Below are positions 23,336-31,449 of a DNA stretch of 64,000 nucleotides, one piece after another. Below the pieces are notes generated by a model. It had not been told where the DNA came from. It saw only the letters and a program-made list of their open reading frames with translations, and did not search any database. Origin of the DNA: Candidatus Avimuribaculum pullicola (GTDB lineage Bacteria > Bacteroidota > Bacteroidia > Bacteroidales > Muribaculaceae). The translations under genes were made by a program, and so were the position numbers. The stretch covers positions 62,001-126,000 of the forward strand of contig DVKC01000032.1 in the NCBI GenBank assembly GCA_018716295.1, in the 5' to 3' direction. Every line of letters starts with the position of its first letter. Within the stretch, counting starts at the first letter, position 1.

Positions 23336-26143
23336 ATGTCTATATTTGACAAATTTTTCAAATTTAAAATTTTTACTCAAAAAAAGGCAATTTCTAAAGA
23401 AGCTACCGATTTGGCATCATTTGAATGCCAAATAAATGAATTATTGTCAAAAGACAAATTTATTGCCCACAGTGACTGCCTACAAATCATACAGGCTTTT
23501 TCTGAATTATATGATCAACTATACACACTATTTAAATCTGGAACTTTAACATATTTCTGTAAAACCAAAGGAATTACACAAGAACAAGCAGAAACATTTT
23601 TATCAACATACGCAGACATAAAAAATAAAAATGAACAAAAAATAATAACCGCACATAACGAAGCTTTTATCAACAAGCATCTTACAGCAGACAAAACATA
23701 TCTTGACAACATACTTCACAATGTAGATCCAAATATTCTACTGGACGATGAACAACGCCGTGTAGTACTATCAGATGAAGATTACACTCTCGTAATCGCT
23801 GGAGCTGGAGCAGGTAAGACTACTACAATTGCAGCAAAAGTTAAATACCTCGTAGAGAAAATTAATATTAACCCAGAACAAATCTTAGTAATATCTTATA
23901 CCAACAAAGCTGTAGGAGAACTTAAAGACAAAATCAACAATGCACTAAAAATCAAATGTCCAGTTACAACTTTTCACAAAACTGGGTATGCCATAATTCG
24001 CCGACAAGATGACGAGCGAAAAGCTATTGTTGACCAAGGTTTCTTGTTTAATGTAATTAACAACTACCTAAAAGGGAATATCCTCGAAAATCCCGAATTA
24101 GTAGAAAAGTTAATCTTATTTTTTGGCAGTTACTTTGAAGCTCCATATGACGGAAACGACCTAAACGATTTTTTTAATTATATAGCAAAAGCCGATTTTT
24201 CCACATTACGCGGAAACATCTCTGAATATGCAGAAAAAATAATCGACCAACGCACAAATAAATGCATAAGCATCGTTTATGAAACTTTGCGTTCCATGCA
24301 AGAAGTTCAAATTGCAAATTTCCTGTATGTAAACGGGATAGAATATACTTATGAAAAACCATATCCCTACAACATACAAAATTCATACAAATTATACACC
24401 CCCGATTTTACAATATACCAAGATAATAAAATAGCATATATAGAGCACTTTGGCATCACACAAGATGGGAAAAATAATCGATATACAAAAAAACAATTAG
24501 AACATTACAAACAAGAAGTCAACGACAAAGTAAAATTACACCGTAAACACGGAACAACACTCATATATACATTCTCGGCATATAACGACGGTCGTAGTTT
24601 TCTTACACATCTACAAGAGCAACTTGAAGCACAAGGATTTGAACTTAGGCCTCGCTCTGCTCAAGAAATATTTGAAAAAATAATTAACACCGAAGAAAAC
24701 CATTATATCTCCAAATTGGTAAAACTAATTTGCACGTTTATCCAAAATTTCAAAACCAATGGATATACATTAGATGATTTTTATCGATTCCAGAATATGA
24801 CTGATAACGAACGTAGCAAATTATTCTTAACAATATGCGAACAATGTTACCATGAGTATGCCAAACGATTGAAAGAAAAGAATGCCATAGATTTTGAAGA
24901 CATGATTAATAATTCTGCTCGTATTCTTAAAGAAGAAAAAATACGAGGGCACAAATTAGATTTCAAATATATAATTGTCGATGAATATCAAGATATATCG
25001 AGGCAACGCTTCAATCTAACCAAAGAATTAAGTCTATTATGCAATGCCAAAATTATTGCCGTAGGAGATGACTGGCAATCAATATATGCTTATGCTGGTT
25101 CTGACATAACTTTGTTTACCAACTTTAAAGAAACTTTTGGATATGGATTAGAATTGAGGATAACACGCACATATCGCAATGCACAAGAGATAATAGACAT
25201 TGCTGGAGGTTTTATACAAAAAAACACTTCACAAATACACAAAGCATTAATATCCCCAAAACATATTAGCAATCCAGTCATCATTCAAACATACACTGAA
25301 GACGTTGACCGAAAAAAATATGAGGGGAAAGGAGGAAAATTCTATCTTTTAGGCGAAACTGTGGAAAAAATCATGAAAGAAATCCTTTCAGAAAATCCAA
25401 AATCCTCGATTCTTTTACTTGGAAGATATGGCTTCGATGGTTATAACTTGACAAAGTCCGCAGATTTTATATATTGGGAAAAATCAGGGAATGTAAGTTC
25501 GAAGACATTCGCAGACATTGAAATGGAATTTATGACCGTTCACCGAGCCAAGGGGCTTGGATATGACAATGTAATTATAATAAATGCTGTTGACTCAGTT
25601 TATGGATTTCCTTCACAAGTGCAAGACGATCCTGTTTTAAAATTCGTTACCAAAAATGATGCGACTATTGCTTATGCCGAGGAGCGCAGGTTATTTTATG
25701 TCGCTCTTACACGAACAAAAAATCGTGTTTACATAGTTACTCCTCAACAACGACCATCTATTTTTGTTAGAGAAATCATAAATGATTACCCTAATATAAT
25801 ATTACGTGGAAAATTAGATGAAAAAGTAGAATCTCCATCAAAAATAAAATATTGCCCCATTTGTGGTTATCCTCTACAATTCCGCTATAAAGAAGCATAC
25901 GGGTTACGTCTTTGGATTTGTTCCAACGAACCAGAAATATGTGATTTCATGACAAACGACCTACGTGGTGGTGAACTACAAATCTTGAAATGCAATTCAT
26001 GCCAAAACGGATACTTAATTGTAAAAGAAGGCAATAGAGAACCTTTCTTAGGTTGCACCAATTACAAACACGACAAAACAGGCTGCAACAATTATATGAC
26101 GAAAGAACACTACATAAAACACATCAAGAAGCAGGCTTATTAA
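23336..26143 (+). CDS. Helicase IV-like SF1 helicase with nuclease-like insert and zinc ribbons
   Basis: 935 residues. Q-motif 'DDEQRRVV' (137-144), Walker A 'AGAGAGKT' (155-162), motif II 'IIVDEYQD' (about 546-553), motif III 'GDDWQSIYAYAGSD' (about 577-590), motif V 'MTVHRAKGLGYD' (about 732) and motif VI 'YVALTRTK' (about 787). This is the UvrD/HelD layout. Between motifs Ia and II an extra domain (about 325-425) carries 'YEKPYPY', 'YTPDFTIYQ' and 'AYIEHFGI', like the PD-(D/E)xK-type insert of helicase IV proteins. The C-terminus (about 839-935) has two topoisomerase-type zinc ribbons ('CPICGYPLQF...CSNEPEICDF' and 'CNSCQNGYL...GCTNYKHDKTGC'). The gene is far more AT-rich than its neighbours and sits beside an IS, which suggests transfer. 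DNA repair or phage defence are both possible. Confidence 0.87.
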   Translation: MSIFDKFFKFKIFTQKKAISKEATDLASFECQINELLSKDKFIAHSDCLQIIQAFSELYDQLYTLFKSGTLTYFCKTKGITQEQAETFLSTYADIKNKNEQKIITAHNEAFINKHLTADKTYLDNILHNVDPNILLDDEQRRVVLSDEDYTLVIAGAGAGKTTTIAAKVKYLVEKININPEQILVISYTNKAVGELKDKINNALKIKCPVTTFHKTGYAIIRRQDDERKAIVDQGFLFNVINNYLKGNILENPELVEKLILFFGSYFEAPYDGNDLNDFFNYIAKADFSTLRGNISEYAEKIIDQRTNKCISIVYETLRSMQEVQIANFLYVNGIEYTYEKPYPYNIQNSYKLYTPDFTIYQDNKIAYIEHFGITQDGKNNRYTKKQLEHYKQEVNDKVKLHRKHGTTLIYTFSAYNDGRSFLTHLQEQLEAQGFELRPRSAQEIFEKIINTEENHYISKLVKLICTFIQNFKTNGYTLDDFYRFQNMTDNERSKLFLTICEQCYHEYAKRLKEKNAIDFEDMINNSARILKEEKIRGHKLDFKYIIVDEYQDISRQRFNLTKELSLLCNAKIIAVGDDWQSIYAYAGSDITLFTNFKETFGYGLELRITRTYRNAQEIIDIAGGFIQKNTSQIHKALISPKHISNPVIIQTYTEDVDRKKYEGKGGKFYLLGETVEKIMKEILSENPKSSILLLGRYGFDGYNLTKSADFIYWEKSGNVSSKTFADIEMEFMTVHRAKGLGYDNVIIINAVDSVYGFPSQVQDDPVLKFVTKNDATIAYAEERRLFYVALTRTKNRVYIVTPQQRPSIFVREIINDYPNIILRGKLDEKVESPSKIKYCPICGYPLQFRYKEAYGLRLWICSNEPEICDFMTNDLRGGELQILKCNSCQNGYLIVKEGNREPFLGCTNYKHDKTGCNNYMTKEHYIKHIKKQAY

Positions 26144-26167
26144 TAAATAACTCAAAACTACATCTAC

Positions 26168-26226
26168 TTATCAGCATGGGGGGATAGGAGGGGGCAGTTA
26201 TTAACAAAAAGTGCCACTTATCAACA
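26168..26226 (+). promoter_or_regulatory. Cluster of DnaA-box-like 9-mers before parA
   Basis: TTATCAGCA (26168-26176), TTATTAACA (26198-26206) and TTATCAACA (26218-26226) each differ from the DnaA box TTATCCACA at one or two positions. They lie within 60 bp of one another, with a palindrome AAGTGCCACTT between the last two. This may be a regulatory or replication-linked site; the matches are imperfect. Confidence 0.25.
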
Positions 26227-26304
26227 ATTTTGCAATTTTTCTACTGAAATACAATGCTATATGCGCAAAATGTAATTCCTTTGCACCAAGAAAATATTTC
26301 AGAT

Positions 26305-27084
26305 ATGGGTAAAATTATTTCTATTGCCAACCAAAAAGGTGGCGTGGGCAAGACCACTACCGCTATCAACCTGGCCTCGTCGCTCGCCATACAAGGGAAA
26401 AAAGTGCTTATCATCGACGCAGACCCACAAGCCAATGCCACTTCGGGGCTTGGTATCGACCCAAAGTCGATGAACTCTTCAATCTATGAATGCCTTGTGG
26501 ACGACTACCCCATCAACGGGACTCAAGTAAAAACTTGCATCGACGGCCTCGAATTAGTTGGCTCGCGCATCGACTTGGTGGGTGCCGAATTGGAACTTAT
26601 CAACAAACCCAACCGAGAAAAAGTGATGCGCAACATGTTGGCTCCAATCAAGAGCAACTATGACTTCATTCTCATCGATTGCAGCCCATCACTCGGCTTG
26701 ATAACTGTAAATGCACTCACTGCAGCCGACTCGGTGATAATTCCCGTGCAAGCCGAGTATTTCGCACTTGAGGGCATCAGCAAGCTGCTCAACACCATTC
26801 GCATCATCAAGTCGAAGCTCAATCCTGCACTGGCCATCGAAGGCTTCCTGCTAACGATGTATGATGCCCGCTTGCGCCTTGCCAACCAGATTTACGAGGA
26901 ATTGAAAAACCACTTCGGCGAGATGGTATTCAACACCGTCATTCCGCGCAACATCAGGCTTAGCGAAGCCCCAAGCCATGGGCTGCCCGCCATATTATAT
27001 GATGCCGAAAGCCGCGGAGCGACAAGTCACTTGCAACTTGCCCAAGAACTTATCTCGAAACCCCACACTCGCCAGTCGGCATAA
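26305..27084 (+). CDS. parA: Chromosome partition ATPase ParA (Soj)
   Basis: 259 residues. The deviant Walker A 'KGGVGKTTT' (11-19) comes right after the 'IISIANQ' opening. 'VLIIDADPQANATSGLG' (about 35-51) and 'FILIDCSPSLGLITVNAL' complete the MinD/ParA ATPase. It moves replicated origins together with ParB. The ATG at 26305 is chosen because the family starts here; a start at 26254 would add 17 unconserved residues and precede a promoter-like TTCCTTTG at 26278-26285. parB follows after 23 bp. Confidence 0.95.
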   Translation: MGKIISIANQKGGVGKTTTAINLASSLAIQGKKVLIIDADPQANATSGLGIDPKSMNSSIYECLVDDYPINGTQVKTCIDGLELVGSRIDLVGAELELINKPNREKVMRNMLAPIKSNYDFILIDCSPSLGLITVNALTAADSVIIPVQAEYFALEGISKLLNTIRIIKSKLNPALAIEGFLLTMYDARLRLANQIYEELKNHFGEMVFNTVIPRNIRLSEAPSHGLPAILYDAESRGATSHLQLAQELISKPHTRQSA

Positions 27085-27107
27085 CACTCAATCAAGGAGG
27101 GAAACAA

Positions 27108-28013
27108 ATGACCAACAAACGCACAGCATTAGGCCGCGGCCTTGACTCGCTCATCTCGATGGACGACATCCAGACGAGCGGCTCATCGGCCATCAACGAA
27201 ATACCTATCTCGCAGATTTCTCCAAATCCCGAACAACCTCGCAGCACTTTCGACGAAGAGTCGCTCGAAGAACTCGCCGCATCAATCCGGGAGATTGGCA
27301 TCATACAACCATTGACATTGCGCAGCACTGGCGGCGACAGCTACCAGATTATCTCGGGAGAACGCCGTTTCAGGGCCGCAAAAATTGCTGGGCTTGATTC
27401 TGTGCCAGCCTATGTGCGCACAGCCAACGACTCGGAAATGACCGAGATGGCCCTCATCGAGAATATCCAACGCGAAGACCTCAATGCCATAGAAATCGCA
27501 TTGACTTTCAAGAAATTAATCGACCAATACAGCCTCACACAGGAACGTTTGAGCGAACGCATAGGCAAGAAGCGGGCAACAATAGCCAATTTCCTGCGGT
27601 TGCTCAAGTTGCCTGCCGAAGTCCAATTGGGATTGCGCGACAAGCTCATCGACATGGGGCATGCACGCGCCCTGCTTGCAGTGGAAAAGCCATCAATGCA
27701 GTTAAAACTATATAACGAGATTCTTAAAAAAGGTTTATCGGTGCGACAGGTCGAGGCCCTTGCAAAACAATATAACGAAAAGAGCGAAGTCGAAACTGCC
27801 GAAACGCAGCAATCGGCCAACCACCTCACAACCAGGGATTACGACATTCTTAAGAAGCATCTTTCGGCAACGTTCCACACTCCCGTAAAGTTCAGTTGCG
27901 ATGCCGCAGGAAAAGGGAAAATCACATTCCCGTTCCAAAACGAAGAAGAACTTGAAAGGTTAATTAGCATCTTTGATAAATTAAAAGCCGAAGATTTGCA
28001 AAATTTGCAGTAA
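27108..28013 (+). CDS. parB: Chromosome partition protein ParB (Spo0J)
   Basis: 301 residues. The N-terminal 'LGRGLDSLI' is the ParA-interacting motif. The CTP-binding ParB/Srx domain spans about 30-125 ('ISPNPEQPRSTFDEESLEELAASIREIGIIQPL', 'YQIISGERRFRAAK', 'ALIENIQREDLNAIE'). The helix-turn-helix for parS is about 135-190 ('LTQERLSERIGKKRATIANFLRLLKLP'). The C-terminal dimer segment ends the protein. No canonical parS 16-mer was noticed in the window. Confidence 0.95.
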   Translation: MTNKRTALGRGLDSLISMDDIQTSGSSAINEIPISQISPNPEQPRSTFDEESLEELAASIREIGIIQPLTLRSTGGDSYQIISGERRFRAAKIAGLDSVPAYVRTANDSEMTEMALIENIQREDLNAIEIALTFKKLIDQYSLTQERLSERIGKKRATIANFLRLLKLPAEVQLGLRDKLIDMGHARALLAVEKPSMQLKLYNEILKKGLSVRQVEALAKQYNEKSEVETAETQQSANHLTTRDYDILKKHLSATFHTPVKFSCDAAGKGKITFPFQNEEELERLISIFDKLKAEDLQNLQ

Positions 28014-28049
28014 TTTTGCAAGTAGCAAATCACAGAGCAACTGTAGAAC

Positions 28050-28952
28050 GTGGATTTTGTTTTTAGGTCAAGGGAGAGATTGTGCAAGTGCATAGCCGCT
28101 GTGTTGTGCATAGCTTTCATTACACCTTTCCAAGCCATAGCCGATGCCCGATTGCTGGCACAGATGAACGCCGCGCCACAGCAACAGGTGCTTGATGCCG
28201 ACTCGCTGCCCGAGATACCGCGCGACATACCATCAAAGTTGCCGGGCGACCGTGTTCACATCACGCTCGACGAGAGTGGCGAAGCCGTGGCTTCCGACAG
28301 CATCAGCATCGCCGACCTTTCGGCCGACACCGTTATGGTGTCACAGGCCGACAGCATAGCCGAAGCCTTGCTTGCCGAGCGCATAAGGCACGTAAACGAC
28401 TCGATAAGGCAAGACTCTATCGACCGTGTAACGTATGGCAAAATTCGGGAGTTCAACCCCGACCCGACACGCGCCGTGTGGCTATCGGTGTTGTTTCCTG
28501 GCTTAGGGCAAATCTACAACCGCCGCTATTGGAAGTTGCCTATCATTGTGGGTGGATATGCCGGGCTGGCCTATGCCACATCGTGGAACAACCAAATGCT
28601 CCAAGACTACGCACAAGCCTACCGCGACATTACCGACGATGATCCCAACACCAACAGCTACATGGATTTCTACGCCTCGACAGTCACCGAAGCCGACCTC
28701 GACATGGAGTGGCTTGAAAGCACATTGCAATCAAGGCGTAACTACTACCGCCGTTACCGCGACTTGTGCATAATCCTCATGGTGGGCGTATATGTGATAT
28801 GTATCATTGATGCTTATGTCGATGCGTCGCTGGCCAACTTCAACGTTTCGCCCAACTTGTCAATGAACGTGAAATTCCGCCCCACCCTACTCGACAACGG
28901 CCCTGCAAACCGCTGGCCGGCAATCGGGGGGTCGTTATGTTTTGAATTTTGA
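28050..28952 (+). CDS. DUF5683 membrane protein
   Basis: About 300 residues from a GTG start. It has a signal-like hydrophobic segment ('CIAAVLCIAFITPFQAIADA'), then an acidic, Asp/Ser-rich linker, and then the DUF5683 core: 'RAVWLSVLFPGLGQIYNRRYWKLPIIVGGYAGLAYA' (about 131-167) and 'RRNYYRRYRDLCIILMVGVYVICIIDAYVDASLANF' (about 230-265), giving two or three membrane spans. Its function is unknown. It lies between parB (36 bp before) and the lytic transglycosylase gene. No ATG fits the N-terminus; a TTG at 28080 right after AGGGAGAGA is an equally good start. Confidence 0.78.
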   Translation: MDFVFRSRERLCKCIAAVLCIAFITPFQAIADARLLAQMNAAPQQQVLDADSLPEIPRDIPSKLPGDRVHITLDESGEAVASDSISIADLSADTVMVSQADSIAEALLAERIRHVNDSIRQDSIDRVTYGKIREFNPDPTRAVWLSVLFPGLGQIYNRRYWKLPIIVGGYAGLAYATSWNNQMLQDYAQAYRDITDDDPNTNSYMDFYASTVTEADLDMEWLESTLQSRRNYYRRYRDLCIILMVGVYVICIIDAYVDASLANFNVSPNLSMNVKFRPTLLDNGPANRWPAIGGSLCFEF

Positions 28953-29055
28953 ACGGTTCAGCACGACACAATGCGTGACATGCTGCCTTGCGATTTGCCT
29001 CGCATACACATTACTGGAAATTATAAAACTAAAACCATACGACATACTACAAATT

Positions 29056-30600
29056 ATGAAACCACGAGCATTGTTAACATCGATTATCGCACTCGGGACT
29101 GCATGGATAGCATTTGCCGCCCCGACACCCACCATATTGACAATCAAGGAAACTATCTCGGACACAGCTATCGTTTATCCCGAAAGTTTTGAAACCGACA
29201 CGCGGGCCATGCGTGAAAATTGGTACTTGCGCAACTATATCGCACTCGATACCGAAATAAGCGAATCGACATTCACCGACAACACCAGCGACGATGTATT
29301 CATCGAGCGGTTGAAAGCCATGCCTACCGAAATCGAGATGCCTTACAACCAAATCGTACACAATTACATCGAAATGTACATCTCGCGCAAGCGGGAGCTC
29401 GTGGAAACGATGCTGGGAATGAGCATGTACTACATGCCAATCTTTGAACAAGCTCTTGAAAAAGAGGGGCTGCCACTCGAATTGAAATACCTGCCGATAA
29501 TCGAGTCGGCACTCAATCCAGTGGCTGTGTCACGTGCAGGTGCCACCGGGCTTTGGCAGTTCATGATAGGCACCGCCAAAGGTCTGGGGCTTGAAGTCAA
29601 CTCGCTCGTAGATGAACGCCGCGACCCCTACCGTTCTTCCGAAATGGCTGCCCGATATCTCAAGGAACTTCACGACATATACGGCGACTGGTCACTGGCC
29701 ATAGCAGCATACAACTGCGGCCCTGGCAACGTCAACAAGGCCCTGCGCCGTGCCAGTGCCGACAGTGGCGACTCGGGGAAAAAAGATTTCTGGGAAATTT
29801 ATTATTACTTGCCTCGTGAAACTCGCGGATACGTACCTGCTTTCATCGCAGCCAATTATGTGATGACCTACTTCAAGTGCCACGGCATCAGCCCAAGCCT
29901 TGCCAAGAAACCGCTCATCACCGACACAATCAGCATCAACCAGCGTGTCCACTTCAATCAGATTTCGGCAATACTCAACATGCCTGTCGATGAAATACGC
30001 GCATTGAACCCGCAATACCGCAAAGATATCATTCCGGGCAACGTACACTCCTACAAGCTCATATTACCTTCACAGCAGGTCTTCAGCTACATCATGAGCG
30101 AGGATAGCATCCTTGCCTACGACAGCAACAAATATGCCTTGCGCGGAACCGCCACACCTGTTGACTACGACAAAGTATCGGGCAGTGGCTCATACGAACG
30201 CAAGCTTGTCACGAAATACCACAAAGTGCGCCGAGGCGAGTCACTCTCGGTCATTGCCCGCAAATATGGCGTGACCGTGAGCAGCATCAAACGTGCAAAT
30301 GGATTACGCGGCGATGGGATACAACGAGGCCAATTGCTGAAAATAAGCACATACCAGCGTGTCAGAGTAAAAGACAACGACACACAAGTGGCACAAAACA
30401 CCACCAAGGCTAAAAAGAAAACGTCAACCAAGGCCACCAAAAAGCAAGCGACCCGCAAGCACAAAGTGAAATCGGGCGAAACACTTTCGGGAATAGCCAT
30501 GCTATACCGCGGTGTGACAGTTGCCGATATACGCCGTACAAACGGAATACGCGGCAGCAAAATACGCGCTGGACAGACACTCCTTATCCCAATAAAATAA
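29056..30600 (+). CDS. mltD: Membrane-bound lytic murein transglycosylase D (MltD-like) with two LysM domains
   Basis: 514 residues with a signal peptide (1-21). The SLT domain spans about 125-265, with catalytic Glu150 in 'YLPIIESALNP' and the usual 'SRAGATGLWQFM' and 'LAIAAYNCGPGNV' motifs. Two LysM domains follow ('HKVRRGESLSVIARKYGV' near 392 and 'HKVKSGETLSGIAMLY' near 470), with a Lys/Thr-rich linker between. It cleaves peptidoglycan glycan strands with formation of 1,6-anhydro-MurNAc. The ATG at 29056 gives a clean signal peptide and is preferred to one at 28942, which would overlap the DUF5683 gene. surE follows after 17 bp. Confidence 0.92.
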   Translation: MKPRALLTSIIALGTAWIAFAAPTPTILTIKETISDTAIVYPESFETDTRAMRENWYLRNYIALDTEISESTFTDNTSDDVFIERLKAMPTEIEMPYNQIVHNYIEMYISRKRELVETMLGMSMYYMPIFEQALEKEGLPLELKYLPIIESALNPVAVSRAGATGLWQFMIGTAKGLGLEVNSLVDERRDPYRSSEMAARYLKELHDIYGDWSLAIAAYNCGPGNVNKALRRASADSGDSGKKDFWEIYYYLPRETRGYVPAFIAANYVMTYFKCHGISPSLAKKPLITDTISINQRVHFNQISAILNMPVDEIRALNPQYRKDIIPGNVHSYKLILPSQQVFSYIMSEDSILAYDSNKYALRGTATPVDYDKVSGSGSYERKLVTKYHKVRRGESLSVIARKYGVTVSSIKRANGLRGDGIQRGQLLKISTYQRVRVKDNDTQVAQNTTKAKKKTSTKATKKQATRKHKVKSGETLSGIAMLYRGVTVADIRRTNGIRGSKIRAGQTLLIPIK

Positions 30601-30617
30601 AAACTATCAGCTAAAAT

Positions 30618-31400
30618 ATGGAAGAAAACAAACGCCCGCTGATATTCATCAGCAATGACGATGGATATCAAGCGGGCGGACTTAAATACCTTGCCGAAAT
30701 TGCTCGGCAATATGGCGACATTTTCATTGCCGCACCCAGTACCCACCAGTCGGGAAAATCATCGGCACTTACCGTTGAAATACCTTTGCGCGCGAAACTC
30801 GTCGCAAACGACTGCGAGGGTGGACACATGACATTCTACCACGTCAGCGGAACTCCCGCCGACTGCATCAAACTTGCCGTCAACAAATTGATGCCACGCA
30901 CCCCCGACATCGTACTTTCGGGTATAAACCACGGTTACAACTCGGGCAACAGTGCAATCTATTCAGGCACAATGGGTGTGGTATTTGAAGGGTCGTTCCT
31001 CAACATTCCCAGCATCGGGTTCTCGTATGGCGACTATACGTCCAATGCCGACTTCACTCCATGCGAACCTATAATAAGGCAGATGATAGAACTTGCCGTG
31101 GCGGGGAAATTACCAACCGATGTGTGCTACAACGTCAACATTCCCAAGTGCGAGCATATCAATGGCACAAAAGTAGCATCGGCTGCCACTGGGCGATGGG
31201 TCGAAGAATATGAAAGCCGAATCGACCCGCACGGTGAGGCCTATTACTGGCTCACTGGCAAATATGCTCCAACTGACCCTGATGACGACACACAAGACTT
31301 ATACTGGCTGCAACGTGGATACGTCACCATAGTTCCCTGCCGTGCCGACCAAACTGCCCACTCAGCGATTTCAAACATCGCCAAGCTTATCAACCAATGA
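30618..31400 (+). CDS. surE: 5'/3'-nucleotidase SurE
   Basis: 260 residues, full length. The metal-binding start 'IFISNDDGYQAGGL' (9-22; Asp14, Asp15) is followed by 'APSTHQSGKSSALT' and 'SGINHGYNSGNSAIYSGTMGVVFEG', all diagnostic of the SurE survival-protein family, which dephosphorylates nucleoside monophosphates. It is the last gene of the parA-parB-DUF5683-mltD-surE run. Confidence 0.96.
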   Translation: MEENKRPLIFISNDDGYQAGGLKYLAEIARQYGDIFIAAPSTHQSGKSSALTVEIPLRAKLVANDCEGGHMTFYHVSGTPADCIKLAVNKLMPRTPDIVLSGINHGYNSGNSAIYSGTMGVVFEGSFLNIPSIGFSYGDYTSNADFTPCEPIIRQMIELAVAGKLPTDVCYNVNIPKCEHINGTKVASAATGRWVEEYESRIDPHGEAYYWLTGKYAPTDPDDDTQDLYWLQRGYVTIVPCRADQTAHSAISNIAKLINQ

Positions 31401-31409
31401 TACAATTGT

Positions 31410-31430
31410 AGCCGCCAAATCATGGCGGCT
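31410..31430. terminator. Hairpin between convergent surE and metalloprotease genes
   Basis: Perfect 8-bp stem AGCCGCCA / TGGCGGCT with loop AATCA. There is little T run on either side; it probably ends transcription from both directions. Confidence 0.5.
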
Positions 31431-31449
31431 TATTCATGCTTAATTGAAA

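Noticed and set aside
26305-28013. A parS site near parAB
   Set aside because: No sequence close to TGTTNCACGTGNAACA was noticed. A complete search by eye is not reliable, so absence is not claimed.
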